From Microvirga sesbaniae (GTDB taxonomy: Bacteria; Pseudomonadota; Alphaproteobacteria; Rhizobiales; Beijerinckiaceae): a DNA stretch of 64,000 nt. The stretch's first letter is position 1. Every line of letters starts with the position of its first letter. This document shows, piece after piece, positions 1 through 9,262 of this stretch. The notes under the pieces were generated by a model. That model did not search any database. It was not told the DNA's origin and saw only the letters and a list, made by a program, of their open reading frames with translations. A program made the translations under genes and the position numbers. The stretch covers positions 215,859-279,858 of the forward strand of contig NZ_JAMXFJ010000001.1 of assembly GCF_025460805.1 (NCBI RefSeq), read 5' to 3'.

Positions 1-31
1 ATGCCGATTCCCTATGTGCACACCGTTCGGC

Positions 32-71
32 GCGGACCGGCAGGGCCGCGTCAGCGGCCCTCACGGTCCGC
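32..71. other. Long imperfect inverted repeat upstream of the HAD gene
   Basis: An 8-bp outer stem (GCGGACCG / CGGTCCGC) and a 7-bp inner stem (GGGCCGC / GCGGCCC) are separated by a 3x3 internal loop and closed by a GTCA loop. It lies about 20 bases before the start codon of the HAD gene. There is no T-tract, so it is not a classical terminator. It may be a 5' leader hairpin or the end of an upstream transcript outside the window. Confidence 0.5.
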
Positions 72-92
72 ACGATGTGCCAGGGAGACCTC

Positions 93-968
93 ATGACCGC
101 TCCGTCCCGTCCCGTCCACGTCGAGGGCCTGCAGCCTCTCGCCGACAACTACGATCTCGTCCTGTGCGACGTCTGGGGCGTGCTCCACAACGGGGTCAAG
201 GCCTACGAGGCGGCCAGCGATGCGCTCACCCGGTTCCGCGCCAACGGCGGACGGGTCGTCCTCGTGTCCAACGCGCCCCGGCCCGGGGCCTCCGTCGGAA
301 CGCAGCTCGACGGCTTCGGCGTGCCCCGCACGGCCTATGACGCCATCGTCACCTCCGGAGACCTGACGCGGCTCGCCATCGCGGAGCGCATCGACAGGAT
401 CGTCCACCATATCGGGCCGCCCCGGGACATGCCGATCTACGGCGGGCTCGACGTGCGCTTCGGCTCCATCGACGAGGCCGATTACGTGGTCTGCTCGGGC
501 TTCGACAACGACGAGGAGGAGACGGTCGAGGACTACCGGCCGCAGCTCGAGGCCATGCGGCGCCGGCAGCTGCTCATGGTCTGCGCCAATCCGGACCTCA
601 TCGTGGAGCGCGGCAGCATGATCCTGCCCTGCGCGGGAACGATCGCGCTCGCCTACGAGGAGATGGGCGGCGAGGTCTTCTATGCGGGCAAGCCGCATAG
701 TCCCGTCTACGACCGGGCGCTCGCTGTCGGGGCGGAAATCGCCGGACGTTCCATCCCGAAGGAGAAGGTGCTCGCCGTCGGCGACGCGATCCGCACGGAC
801 ATCGCGGGCGCGGCGGGTTACGGCATCGACTCGCTCATGATCGCCCGCGGCATCCACGCCGAGGAACTGGGCCTCCACAACGGAGGCCTCGTCTCGGACC
901 ATGTGCAGGACTGGGTCGACCGTCAGCCGGTCCGGCCGACGGCCTTCACGGAAGTCCTGTCCTGGTAG
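93..968 (+). CDS. TIGR01459-type HAD class IIA phosphatase
   Basis: This is a cytoplasmic haloacid-dehalogenase-fold hydrolase of the NagD-like class IIA group, most likely a sugar- or nucleotide-phosphate phosphatase of unknown substrate. Motif I is CDVWGVLHNG with the nucleophile Asp at residue 26. The second motif I Asp is replaced by Trp, which I believe is usual in this subfamily. The Lys of YAGKPHSP serves as motif III, and GDAIRTD is the acidic motif IV. I chose the ATG at 93, not the one at 75, because AGGGAG lies just upstream of it. The gene stands before ribF, an arrangement I recall from other Hyphomicrobiales. It ends in TAG followed by AGC, a pattern shared with several genes here. 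Confidence 0.85.
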   Translation: MTAPSRPVHVEGLQPLADNYDLVLCDVWGVLHNGVKAYEAASDALTRFRANGGRVVLVSNAPRPGASVGTQLDGFGVPRTAYDAIVTSGDLTRLAIAERIDRIVHHIGPPRDMPIYGGLDVRFGSIDEADYVVCSGFDNDEEETVEDYRPQLEAMRRRQLLMVCANPDLIVERGSMILPCAGTIALAYEEMGGEVFYAGKPHSPVYDRALAVGAEIAGRSIPKEKVLAVGDAIRTDIAGAAGYGIDSLMIARGIHAEELGLHNGGLVSDHVQDWVDRQPVRPTAFTEVLSW

Positions 969-989
969 AGCGCGACAGGACGTGAGACT

Positions 990-1091
990 GTCATCACCGG
1001 GATTGTCCCGGTGATCCCGCTTCCGTGAGGCGTTGCGCCCTTCCCATCGGGATGGCCGGCGAGAGGCGGGTGATGACCGGCCGGCCATGAC
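990..1091 (-). repeat. Cloverleaf composite repeat, long form
   Basis: Read on the minus strand it starts GTCAT and ends ATGAC. It contains a long ATGGCCGG...CCGGCCAT arm, a spacer closed by a CCCGAT-type inverted repeat, and an ATCACCGG...CCGGTGAT arm. It fills the gap between the HAD gene and ribF. Confidence 0.8.
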
Positions 1092-1201
1092 GCCGGAGGG
1101 CGGGCCATCGTCCGTGAACCCCGCCGGGTTGAATCGAAAGCGCCTCCCTTGACCCGCAGGCCGGTTTTCGACAGGGTCGCGCCCGCACCCATATCCGCCC
1201 G

Positions 1202-2170
1202 ATGAGTTCCGAGGTCTCTCTCCCGATGCCCACCCCGTTCGCGATCTGCCGCGATGGCGAGCCCGTGCCCGAGAGCCTCGTGGGAGCCGTAGCGGCCATC
1301 GGCAATTTCGACGGCGTGCACCGGGGACACCGGCATCTCCTGACGATGGCCCAGACCAGCGGCCGTCCGTCCGCCGTCGTCACCTTCGAGCCTCATCCGC
1401 GCACCTTCTTCCAGCCCGACAGGCCGCTCTTCCGCCTGACGCCCGAGCCGGTGAAGCTCGCGATCTTCGAGCGACTGGGCCTCGACGGGGTCTTCCAGCG
1501 GCACTTCAGCGGCGGCCTCGCGGCCCTGACGGCGGCGGGTTTCGTCGATCTGCTGGCGCGGGACCTCCGGCTCTCGGGCGTGGTGATCGGCCACGATTTC
1601 CATTTCGGCCGCGGGCGCGAGGGCAATCCGGCCCGGATGGCGGAGCTGTGCCGGGAGCGCGGGCTCGATTGTCTGGTCGCGCCTGCGATCGTCGAGGGGA
1701 CGGAGCCGGTCTCCTCCAGCGCCATCCGGGCGGCCCTGGAGGCGGGCGACATCGCCACGGCCAACCGGCTTCTCGGCTACCGCTGGTTCGTGCAGGCGCA
1801 GGTGCGCCACGGCGACAAGCGCGGCCGGGAGCTCGGCTACCCTACCGCCAACATGCGGCTTCCCGACGATTGCCGTCTCCGCCACGGGATCTACGCGGTC
1901 AGGGCCAGCGTGGCGGGCCGGCCGGTCGACGGCGTCGCAAGCTTCGGCCGCAGGCCCACCTTCGACAACGGCGCCCCGCTCCTCGAGGTGCACCTGTTCG
2001 ATTTTTCCGGGGATCTGTACGGGCAAACCCTGGACGTTGAGTTCGTCGGCTGGATCCGAGGCGAGGAACGCTTCGACGGCATCGAGGCGCTGATCGCCCG
2101 GATGGATCGGGATTCGGTCGAGGCGAAGCGGATGCTGGCCGCGGACAGGACGGTCTCGATGATCGGCTGA
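1202..2170 (+). CDS. ribF: Bifunctional riboflavin kinase / FAD synthetase
   Basis: This enzyme phosphorylates riboflavin to FMN and adenylates FMN to FAD in the cytoplasm. The N-terminal FAD synthetase half has GNFDGVHRGH near residue 38, the nucleotidyl-transferase HxGH-type site. The C-terminal riboflavin kinase domain begins near residue 195 with RGRELGYPTANM, which carries the PTAN motif, and ends near residue 310. At 322 residues it is the usual length. An in-frame ATG at 1226 is a possible later start: GAGGT lies about 11 bases before it, while no clear ribosome site precedes 1202. In related genomes ribF lies close to ileS and lspA. Here a minus-strand block separates them. Confidence 0.95.
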   Translation: MSSEVSLPMPTPFAICRDGEPVPESLVGAVAAIGNFDGVHRGHRHLLTMAQTSGRPSAVVTFEPHPRTFFQPDRPLFRLTPEPVKLAIFERLGLDGVFQRHFSGGLAALTAAGFVDLLARDLRLSGVVIGHDFHFGRGREGNPARMAELCRERGLDCLVAPAIVEGTEPVSSSAIRAALEAGDIATANRLLGYRWFVQAQVRHGDKRGRELGYPTANMRLPDDCRLRHGIYAVRASVAGRPVDGVASFGRRPTFDNGAPLLEVHLFDFSGDLYGQTLDVEFVGWIRGEERFDGIEALIARMDRDSVEAKRMLAADRTVSMIG

Positions 2171-2241
2171 TCGTTCGACGCGGTGCCGGAGGCTCACGAT
2201 GATCTGACGCAGCTCACCGAAGCGTCCCAAGAACCAACCAT

Positions 2242-2273
2242 GTCATGGCCGGGCTTGTCCCGGCCTTCCCGAT
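2242..2273 (+). repeat. Half copy of the composite repeat (GGCC arm only)
   Basis: GTCATGGCCGG, a short loop, then CCGGCCTT and CCCGAT match the first arm of the cloverleaf repeat. The second arm is missing. It lies between the ends of ribF and the DUF3095 gene. Confidence 0.65.
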
Positions 2274-2305
2274 CCTCGTTTCGTTCCTTCCGGCGCGATC
2301 CCGCT

Positions 2306-3475
2306 TCACGCGGCAGGCTTGAGCCCCTGTGCGGCCATGGCGTAGCCGCCCATGGCACCGTCGACGAAGTGGATATGGTCGCTGCGGGTCGCCGAAGGCA
2401 CGAAGCAGGTCATGAGGGCGGCCTCCTGCCGGTGCAGGCCGTAATGGGCGATCCCCGTCCGCCGCGCCTCCGAGAGCAGGGCTTCGAGCCGGTCGGCGAG
2501 CGCCGGGGTGCAGTCGAGGGTCATGCGCAGGCCGTCGTCGAACTTGCGGAAATCCGTGTTCTCGACCAGCTGGCGCCTGTAGCGGACCGGATCGAAGCGG
2601 CCGACCTTGAGCCCGAACCGGAAGACCAGGAACGAGATCAGGCGGCGGACCGCCAATTTCCCTAAGGTAAGAAGGCCCGCCCCATCCCGCGAGACGGTTT
2701 TCGCCTCGATGCCGAAGCCCCTGAAGGGCGTGGTCAGGGCCGGTCCGTTTTCGGGGAGAGGCCGGCCGGCCTCCTGGCCCTCGGCCAGGGACAGGACCTG
2801 TCCGACGAGGGTGTTGAAGGCGTCCGGGCCCGCCGTGGGCTCGGGCAGCAGGATCAGGGACAGGATGACGCCGCGCTGGGGGGTGATCTCGTCGAAGCGG
2901 CAGGTCAGCCCGGTCAGATCGGGCAGGGTGCCGGGCGGCGCCGGAGGCACCGCGAAGGCGCCGTCCTTCATCCGCCGCTCGGCATAGGCGAGGCCGCCGC
3001 CGGAGAACATGGCGTAGGACACGTCGGGGGAGGCCGCGAAGCGGGCGATCCGCACGTCGTGGCCCTTGGCCCGGATCTCCGCAACCGGAACCATGGCGAT
3101 GCGCAGCTCGAAGCCGAAGACGTCCCGCACCCAGGCGGCCACGGCGGCCAGCGCCTCGCGGGCGGGACCGGATTGAGAGGCCGGCAGGGCGAAGCTTGCT
3201 CCGTCGCCGCCGAACACGAAGGGGAATTCGCTCGTGCCGAGCCTGTTGGCCACAGCCGCGATCACGGAGGCGGCCGCCGTGTTGACCTCCTTGTAGCGCC
3301 CGGCCGCGATGGCGCCGGTCGAGCGCACGATGTCGCTGAGGCCCAGCACCCAATCGTCCGGCACGGGCATGTAGAGCCCGGGATCGGTCAATTGGGAGAA
3401 ATGGTCGAAGACCGGCAGGCGGGCGTAGAAGTCCGCCTCCGCGTGCCGGCCCGTTTCCTGAAGAGGGACGCCCAT
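2306..3475 (-). CDS. DUF3095 protein, nucleotide-cyclase-like
   Basis: This is a 389-residue soluble protein that I place in family DUF3095. Its function is unproven. Near the N-terminus LSDIVRST (Asp48) and PFVFGGDGASF (Asp91) resemble the two metal-binding acidic motifs of class III cyclase and GGDEF domains. A nucleotide-cyclase or nucleotide-binding role is therefore an inference. The longer open frame upstream is antisense to msrB. The ATG at 3475 starts the family-like sequence MGVPLQETG. It lies 8 bases downstream of the msrB stop, so the two are probably co-transcribed. Whether it makes a second messenger cannot be told from sequence alone. Confidence 0.8.
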   Translation of the reverse strand: MGVPLQETGRHAEADFYARLPVFDHFSQLTDPGLYMPVPDDWVLGLSDIVRSTGAIAAGRYKEVNTAAASVIAAVANRLGTSEFPFVFGGDGASFALPASQSGPAREALAAVAAWVRDVFGFELRIAMVPVAEIRAKGHDVRIARFAASPDVSYAMFSGGGLAYAERRMKDGAFAVPPAPPGTLPDLTGLTCRFDEITPQRGVILSLILLPEPTAGPDAFNTLVGQVLSLAEGQEAGRPLPENGPALTTPFRGFGIEAKTVSRDGAGLLTLGKLAVRRLISFLVFRFGLKVGRFDPVRYRRQLVENTDFRKFDDGLRMTLDCTPALADRLEALLSEARRTGIAHYGLHRQEAALMTCFVPSATRSDHIHFVDGAMGGYAMAAQGLKPAA

Positions 3476-3483
3476 GGTGGGCG

Positions 3484-3987
3484 TCAGCCCGCCGCTTCGC
3501 CCTCCGGGGCTCCTCGACCCAGCTCGTCCGGGAGCGGGTCGCCTTCGGCCACGAAGCGCATCGACACCGAGTTCATGCAGTAGCGCTCGCCGGTCGGCGG
3601 CGGGCCGTCGTTGAACACGTGGCCGAGATGCCCCTCGCAGCGGGCGCAACGGATCTCGGTGCGGACCATGCCGTAGCTCGTGTCCCGCACGAACGCGATG
3701 TGCTCGCGGTCGATCGGGTCGAAGAAGCTCGGCCAGCCGGTGCCGGATTCGAACTTGGTGCCCGCGTTGAACAGCGGCAGGCCGCAGAGGCGGCAGCAAT
3801 AGGTGCCCTTCTCCTTGGCCTCGTTGAAGATGCCGCAGAACGGCCGCTCGGTGCCGTGCTCCAGCAGGACCCGGCGCTCCTCGTCGTCGAGGTTCGCCAC
3901 CAGGGCGTGCAATTGTTCGCGGCTGGGCGGGGTGAGGTCGAAGCCGGCCTTCGAGCGCCGCTTCTCGTCCACGGGGGAGTGAGCCAT
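3484..3987 (-). CDS. msrB: Peptide-methionine (R)-S-oxide reductase
   Basis: This enzyme reduces the R-epimer of methionine sulfoxide in oxidised proteins. The zinc-binding pairs are CRLC (Cys65/Cys68) and CARC (Cys114/Cys117). The catalytic cysteine is Cys137 in RYCMNS, and GTGWPSF and GHVFNDGP are typical family blocks. The start at 3987 is favoured over an in-frame ATG 15 bases upstream because GAGGAAG lies 5 to 10 bases before it. At 167 residues it is a single MsrB domain with no MsrA fusion. It lies beside a decayed catalase-like gene, so this was perhaps once a larger oxidative-defence cluster. It has cytoplasmic features and no signal peptide. Confidence 0.95.
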   Translation of the reverse strand: MAHSPVDEKRRSKAGFDLTPPSREQLHALVANLDDEERRVLLEHGTERPFCGIFNEAKEKGTYCCRLCGLPLFNAGTKFESGTGWPSFFDPIDREHIAFVRDTSYGMVRTEIRCARCEGHLGHVFNDGPPPTGERYCMNSVSMRFVAEGDPLPDELGRGAPEGEAAG

Positions 3988-4002
3988 TGTTCTTCCTCTC
4001 AA

Positions 4003-4420
4003 TCAGCTTGGAGAAACCTTACACCGGAATGGCGTCCAGCGTCTTCGGCTCCTCGATCGAATGCCCGTCAGGGCCGCCCTGAACGCGACGGAGGCCTCGA
4101 CAGCCGTCCGACGCTGGCGCATGACGGCACCGAGGGGCCTGTGGGCGGCAAGGCCGAGCCACGGATCGAAGGACAGGCCCTCGTCGATGGCGGCCGCTTT
4201 GCCGTCGCTCCAGGTCTCCTGAGGCTCAACCGTGATGCGACCGACCGGAATATAGGGACTCGTCTGCTCCGGCCACAAGACGGAGGCATCCTCGACCGGC
4301 AGGGGGCGAGGATGCCGCAGCGGATCGGGGCCTGCGAACAGAAGGCCTCACCCAGGCTCTCCCGGCCGCGCGAGAGCGCCGGGACCACCGTCTTGGTCCG
4401 GTCGAGCCGGTCGGGGACAT
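4003..4420 (-). pseudogene. Decayed catalase-like (y4iL-like) heme protein fragment
   Basis: The last open stretch (PVEDASVLWPEQTSPYIPVGRI, then SFDPWLGLAAHRPLG and VMRQRR) reads like the C-terminus of small catalase-like heme proteins, written here in pieces. Upstream, in a different frame, LGEAFCSQAPIR resembles an earlier conserved block of the same family. The roughly 90 to 100 residues expected between them are missing, and the frame changes at the junction near 4320. No start codon leads through both parts. I therefore read it as a gene broken by an internal deletion. The family assignment is from memory of its motifs. The alternative is a short unrelated protein of about 91 residues starting at 4278. 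Confidence 0.55.
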
Positions 4421-4732
4421 GGGAAGGGTTCCATCTTCGAGACGCGGGCCCGTTCGGCCCGCGCGGGGGCAAATCGGAACCGTGGCGATGGTTCCGGGCC
4501 GGTGGTCCGGCCGTTCGGCAAACCCATGCGTCTGCGCTTTATTATCCGGCCCGGCGCTGCTAAAAGGCTCGTCATGTCCACGGCTTCCCAGGCTCCGCTG
4601 GCCGCCCGCATAGGGGCTGCGCGAATTATCGGCCCGGCTTTCGCATGACCCGCGAAGGTCCGGGATCCTAGCCGTTCGCCTCCGACAGAAGCCCGATGCG
4701 CCCGCCTCATTTTACGGGCCACACAAGACCGA
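4421..4732. other. Intergenic region upstream of ileS
   Basis: No gene is supported here. A 7-bp hairpin GCGGGCC-CGTTC-GGCCCGC sits at 4444-4462, without a T-tract. The segment around 4535-4560 (CTTTATTATCC) is the only AT-rich patch and may hold the ileS promoter. The ileS start is preceded by a weak ribosome site. Confidence 0.4.
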
Positions 4733-7690
4733 TTGACCACGATGACCGACAAGCCCGAAAGCGCCGCCCGCGACTATTCCGAAACCCTCTTCCTGCCGCA
4801 GACCGAGTTCCCCATGCGGGCCGGCCTGCCGCAACGGGAGCCACTGCTCCTCCAGCGCTGGAACGAGAACCGGCTCTACGAGCGCCTGCGCGAGGTCCAG
4901 AAGGGCCGTCCGCGCTTCGTGCTGCATGACGGCCCGCCCTACGCCAACGGCAACATCCATATCGGCCATGCGCTGAACAAGATCCTCAAGGACATGGTGG
5001 TCCGCTCCCAGGGCATGCTGGGCTTTGATTCCAACTACGTGCCCGGCTGGGACTGCCATGGCCTGCCGATCGAGTGGAAGATCGAGGAGGAGTACCGAGC
5101 AAAGGGCAAGAACAAGGACGACGTGGACATCGTCGAGTTCCGCCGCGAATGCCGGGCCTTCGCCGAGAAGTGGATCGACGTGCAGCGCGAGGAGTTCAAG
5201 CGCCTGGGGGTCGAGGGCGACTGGACGAACCCCTACCAGACCATGAGTTACGATGCGGAAGCGCAGATCGCCCGCGAGATCATGAAGTTCGCGGTGAGCG
5301 ACCAGCTCTATCGCGGCTCCAAGCCGGTCATGTGGTCGTCCGTGGAGAAGACCGCGCTGGCCGAGGCCGAGGTCGAGTACCACGAGAAGACCTCCACGAC
5401 GATCTGGGTGAAGTTCAGGATCACCAACACGCTGGACGGCGATCTCGACGGCGCGTCCGTGGTCATCTGGACGACCACCCCCTGGACGATCCCGGCGAAC
5501 CGCGCCATCGCGTATGGCGACACCATCGCCTACGGCCTCTACGAGGTCACGGAGGCGGCGGACGACAACTGGGCCAAGGTGGGCGACCGTCTCGTCATCG
5601 CCGACAAGCTCGCGGCCGATGTCTTCGCCACCGCGCGCGTCGCCGAATACAGGCGCGTGAAGGACGTGCTCCCGGTGATGATCGAGCGCTGCGCGCATCC
5701 GTTCCGCGGGCTCAAGGGCGCGCATGGCTATTGGGACTTCGGCGTTCCGGTCCTGCCGGCCGACTACGTGACCGACGACGCGGGCACGGGCTTCGTGCAC
5801 ACGGCGCCCGGCCACGGCGCGGACGACTACAACACCTACGTGAAGCACCGCGACGTCTTCGCCGCCTGCGGCACGAGGGAAGTGCCGCACACGGTCTCGC
5901 CGGACTCGTCGTATTTCCCCGACGTGCCGTTCTTCGCCGGCGAGCGCATCTACGACGACAAGGGCAAGGATGCCGGCGCCAACGAGGCGGTGATCAAGAA
6001 GCTCGTCGAGGTCGGGGCGCTCGTCGCGCGCGGGCGCCTCAAGCACCAGTATCCGCACTCCTGGCGCTCGAAGGGTCCGCTGATCTTCCGCAACACGCCG
6101 CAATGGTTCATCTCGATGGACAAGCCGCTCGACGCTCACGGCGACACCCTGCGCCAGCGCGCGCTGCACGGCATCAAGACCGTCGAGTGGGTGCCCGAAA
6201 CCGGCGAGAACCGCATCACCGGCATGATCGAGAACCGGCCCGACTGGGTGGTCTCGCGCCAGCGCGCCTGGGGTGTGCCGATCGCGGTCTTCGTCCGGAA
6301 GGGCACCAACGAGATCCTCAAGGACGAACGCGTCAACGACGCCATCGCGCAAGCCTTCGAGCAGGAGGGCGCGGATGCCTGGTATGCCGATGACGGATCG
6401 CGCTTCCTGAAGGCCGGCGGCTACGACCTTGGCGATTTCGACAAGATCAACGACATCCTCGACGTCTGGTTCGATTCCGGCTGCACCCACGCCTTCGCGC
6501 TCGAGAAGCGCGAGGACTTGAAGGTGACGCGCAAGGTGGACGGCGGGCCCGACCAGGTCATGTATCTCGAAGGCTCGGACCAGCACCGCGGCTGGTTCCA
6601 CTCCTCGCTGCTCGAGAGCTGCGGCACGCGCGGCCGCGCGCCCTACGACATCGTCGTCACGCACGGCTTCACCCTCGACGAGCAGGGCCGCAAGATGTCG
6701 AAGTCGCTCGGCAACACGGTCGCGCCGCAGAGCATCATCAAGGAATACGGCGCCGACATCCTGCGCCTCTGGACCGCGTCGGTCGATTACTGGGACGATC
6801 AGCGCATCGGTCCGGAGATCATCAAGACGACGGCCGAGACCTACCGCAAGCTGCGCAACACGATCCGCTGGATGCTGGGCTCGCTGGCGCATTTCCGCGA
6901 GGCCGACACGGTCGCGTTCGACGAGATGCCCGATCTCGAGCGCTTCGTGCTGCACCGCCTGGTCGAACTCGGCGGCGAGGTGCGCGAGGCCTATGGCAAC
7001 TACGACTACAAGCGCGTGGTCGCGCTGCTGACCTCGTTCATGACCACGGACCTGTCGGCGTTCTATTTCGACATCCGCAAGGACTCGCTCTACTGCGATC
7101 CGATCTCCGGCAAGGTGCGCAAGAGCGCCCTCACGGTGATCGACCAGACCTTCCGCTGCGTCGCGGCCTGGATCGCCCCGATCCTCGCCTTCACGGCGGA
7201 GGAGTCCTGGCTCGCCCGCTATCCGCAGGCGGAATCGGTGCATCTGGAAACCTTCCCGCAGGTGCCGGCCGAGTGGCGCGACGAGGCGCTCGCCGAACGC
7301 TGGGCGAAGGTCCGCCGCGTCCGCCGCGTCGTCACCGGCGCGCTGGAGATCGAGCGCGCGCAGAAGCGCATCGGCGCGAGCCTGGAGGCGGCGCCCGTCG
7401 TCCACATCGCCGACGAGAGCCTGTTCCGGGCCGTCCAAGGCCTGGACCTCGCCGAGATCTGCATCACGTCGGGCATCCAGGTGGTGCAGGGCGAAGGCCC
7501 GGCCGACGCCTTCCGCCTCGAGGACGTCAAGGGCGTGGCGGTCGTGCCGGCCCTGGCCCAGGGCCGCAAATGCGCCCGCTCCTGGAAGGTCACACCCGAT
7601 GTCGGGGCCGATCCCGATTACCCGGACGTGACGCCCCGCGACGCGGCGGCCCTGCGCGAATGGGACCAGCTGAAGGCGGCGGCGGAATGA
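4733..7690 (+). CDS. ileS: Isoleucyl-tRNA synthetase
   Basis: This enzyme charges tRNA-Ile with isoleucine and edits mischarged valine. The class I HIGH motif lies near residue 76 ([10 protein letters not shown]) and KMSKS near residue 654 ([10 protein letters not shown]). The CP1 editing domain sits between them and the anticodon-binding domain follows ([10 protein letters not shown]). At 985 residues it is somewhat longer than the E. coli enzyme. The C-terminal zinc finger is degenerate: [10 protein letters not shown] keeps one Cys, and the later CxxC pair is replaced by TPRDAAAL. I believe this is common in the order, not a lesion. Its TGA stop overlaps the lspA ATG (ATGA), which implies translational coupling. 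Confidence 0.97.
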   Translation: MTTMTDKPESAARDYSETLFLPQTEFPMRAGLPQREPLLLQRWNENRLYERLREVQKGRPRFVLHDGPPYANGNIHIGHALNKILKDMVVRSQGMLGFDSNYVPGWDCHGLPIEWKIEEEYRAKGKNKDDVDIVEFRRECRAFAEKWIDVQREEFKRLGVEGDWTNPYQTMSYDAEAQIAREIMKFAVSDQLYRGSKPVMWSSVEKTALAEAEVEYHEKTSTTIWVKFRITNTLDGDLDGASVVIWTTTPWTIPANRAIAYGDTIAYGLYEVTEAADDNWAKVGDRLVIADKLAADVFATARVAEYRRVKDVLPVMIERCAHPFRGLKGAHGYWDFGVPVLPADYVTDDAGTGFVHTAPGHGADDYNTYVKHRDVFAACGTREVPHTVSPDSSYFPDVPFFAGERIYDDKGKDAGANEAVIKKLVEVGALVARGRLKHQYPHSWRSKGPLIFRNTPQWFISMDKPLDAHGDTLRQRALHGIKTVEWVPETGENRITGMIENRPDWVVSRQRAWGVPIAVFVRKGTNEILKDERVNDAIAQAFEQEGADAWYADDGSRFLKAGGYDLGDFDKINDILDVWFDSGCTHAFALEKREDLKVTRKVDGGPDQVMYLEGSDQHRGWFHSSLLESCGTRGRAPYDIVVTHGFTLDEQGRKMSKSLGNTVAPQSIIKEYGADILRLWTASVDYWDDQRIGPEIIKTTAETYRKLRNTIRWMLGSLAHFREADTVAFDEMPDLERFVLHRLVELGGEVREAYGNYDYKRVVALLTSFMTTDLSAFYFDIRKDSLYCDPISGKVRKSALTVIDQTFRCVAAWIAPILAFTAEESWLARYPQAESVHLETFPQVPAEWRDEALAERWAKVRRVRRVVTGALEIERAQKRIGASLEAAPVVHIADESLFRAVQGLDLAEICITSGIQVVQGEGPADAFRLEDVKGVAVVPALAQGRKCARSWKVTPDVGADPDYPDVTPRDAAALREWDQLKAAAE

Positions 7691-8322
7691 GCAAGCCCGA
7701 CGATTCCGGCGTGCCGCTGACGGATGCGGGGATGACCCCGCAGGCCGGTTCGCCGCGTTCGCGCCCCGCGAACCGGTCGGGGAGCTCGAAAGGCGGGAGT
7801 TCGAAAGGAAGAGGCAGGGGCCGGGCGGTCCAGAAGGGCCTGTCGGCCGCCGCCGTCCTGGGCTTCACGGCGGCCCTGCTCACCCTGGTGCTCGATCAGG
7901 CCACCAAGCTCTATACCCTGTTCGTCTACGATCTGCCGGTGAGGGAGCCGGTCGCGTTCGCTCCCTTCGTCAACCTGATCGTGGTGTGGAACCGGGGCAT
8001 TTCCTACGGTCTGTTCCAGCAGAACTCGGAGATCGGCCGCTGGGGGCTGATCGTCATCTCGATCCTGGCCGCCATCGGCCTGTCGTTCTGGATCCGGCGC
8101 ACCACGGCCAAGCTTCTGGCCGCGTCCCTCGGCCTGATCGTCGGCGGGGCGATCGGGAACGTCATCGACCGGCTGGCCTACGGGGCCGTGTTCGATTTCA
8201 TCCAGATCCATGTGGGAACCTGGTCCTGGTACGTGTTCAACGTGGCCGATGCCGCCATCGTTGCGGGGGTGGTTGGTTTGCTTTATGACTCCTTCGTCCT
8301 GGAGGGGCGGCGGGCGAAATAA
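7687..8322 (+). CDS. lspA: Lipoprotein signal peptidase (signal peptidase II)
   Basis: This inner-membrane aspartic protease cleaves the signal peptide of diacylglyceryl-prolipoproteins. Four hydrophobic segments follow a roughly 50-residue Ser/Gly/Lys-rich N-terminal extension that is not part of the core family. The catalytic aspartates lie in GNVIDRL and FNVADAAI. The start overlaps the ileS stop by four bases, giving 211 residues. The extension could be trimmed if translation started further in, but no better ATG precedes the first membrane segment. The ileS-lspA order is widespread in proteobacteria. Confidence 0.93.
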   Translation: MSKPDDSGVPLTDAGMTPQAGSPRSRPANRSGSSKGGSSKGRGRGRAVQKGLSAAAVLGFTAALLTLVLDQATKLYTLFVYDLPVREPVAFAPFVNLIVVWNRGISYGLFQQNSEIGRWGLIVISILAAIGLSFWIRRTTAKLLAASLGLIVGGAIGNVIDRLAYGAVFDFIQIHVGTWSWYVFNVADAAIVAGVVGLLYDSFVLEGRRAK

Positions 8323-8397
8323 CGATATTTTGTGGCGCCGTTTGCCATATGTTCGCCAGAATGAGCGATCAGGCCTTCCGGCCACAATGAGAAACGA

Positions 8398-9048
8398 ATG
8401 GTGGGTGCCATGAAGGGAATGAAAATCATAGGCCGCGCGGGGGCCTTGGCGCTTCTGATCGCCGCCACCGGCGCTTCGGCCGAGGAAGGCGAGGCCGTGA
8501 AGAGCATCCTCGGCGCCATCGGCATCATTCCCAAGGAGAAGGCCCCCATCACCTACAACGAGCGCGCGCCGCTCGTGCTTCCGCCCAAGATGGATCTGCC
8601 GGCCCCGGTCGCGAGCAGCGGTGCCGAGGCGCGCAACGCCAACTGGCCCAAGGATCCGGACGTGGCGGCCCGCCGCAAGGCCGCGGCCGAAGCCCGCATG
8701 CCCTACACCAGTTCCGAACTCTACAAGAACACGGAAGGCAAGCGTCTCTCCATCGAGGAGATGCGCGCCGGACGCAATCCCAACGCCGTGGCCGCCGGCC
8801 CGCAATACCCGGTCGGCCGGCAGGCCGATATCGCCCGCATGAGCCCCGACGAGCTGCGCGCCTTCTCCAAGGAGGACAAGCCGCAGCTCGAAGGCAACGG
8901 CCTCGACCGGCGCTATCTCAGCGATCCTCCGGGCGATCTGCTCAAGGCCCAGGGCGGCCGCCGCATCAAGGCCACGGCCGATCCGATCGTGTCCGGCGAT
9001 CCCGACAGCCCGTCGGCCTATCTCCGCCAGCAGCAGAGCAGGCAGTAA
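8398..9048 (+). CDS. Conserved exported protein of unknown function
   Basis: I do not recognise a named family. A signal peptide (MKIIGRAGALALLIAATGASA) runs from Met8, and there are also Met codons at residues 1 and 5. The start is therefore uncertain among 8398, 8410 and 8419. The mature part of about 185 residues is hydrophilic and rich in Pro, Arg and Lys. It contains regularly spaced short blocks such as RMPYTSSELYKNTEG and RMSPDELRAFSKED. No cysteine or lipobox is visible, so a soluble periplasmic product is likely. It lies downstream of lspA and upstream of the M16 peptidase pair. It ends before a strong hairpin. Confidence 0.75.
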   Translation: MVGAMKGMKIIGRAGALALLIAATGASAEEGEAVKSILGAIGIIPKEKAPITYNERAPLVLPPKMDLPAPVASSGAEARNANWPKDPDVAARRKAAAEARMPYTSSELYKNTEGKRLSIEEMRAGRNPNAVAAGPQYPVGRQADIARMSPDELRAFSKEDKPQLEGNGLDRRYLSDPPGDLLKAQGGRRIKATADPIVSGDPDSPSAYLRQQQSRQ

Positions 9049-9068
9049 GCATTGTCTCCTCCTTCCTT

Positions 9069-9100
9069 CCTTCAGGCGAACGGATCGACCCGTTCGCCTG
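9069..9100. terminator. 13-bp perfect hairpin after the exported-protein gene
   Basis: TTCAGGCGAACGG and its exact complement flank the loop ATCGAC. It begins 20 bases after the stop codon at 9048. No U-run follows, so it may act with Rho or as an mRNA-end stabiliser rather than as a classical intrinsic terminator. Confidence 0.65.
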
Positions 9101-9262
9101 AAACCGTTATGGGGCCATCAAAAGCCAAGCCTGCTCCGACACTTCCGGACAATTCGCGCCGCACAGGAAAGATCAGCGGCTTCGCTTGCATAGCCTCCTA
9201 ATTTGACTATCCCGTAGGAACCACCCTGCGAAACGCATTGATGTCGCCAAGGTTGAAACGTC

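Noticed and set aside
4003-4278. An intact 91-residue gene
   Set aside because: The frame can be extended upstream without a start into further family-like sequence, and a second block lies in another frame. A broken larger gene fits better.
4712-7438. A 908-codon open frame antisense to ileS
   Set aside because: The plus strand encodes a full IleRS with HIGH and KMSKS motifs. The antisense frame is a by-product of high GC and shows only Arg/Asp/Val-rich low-complexity sequence.
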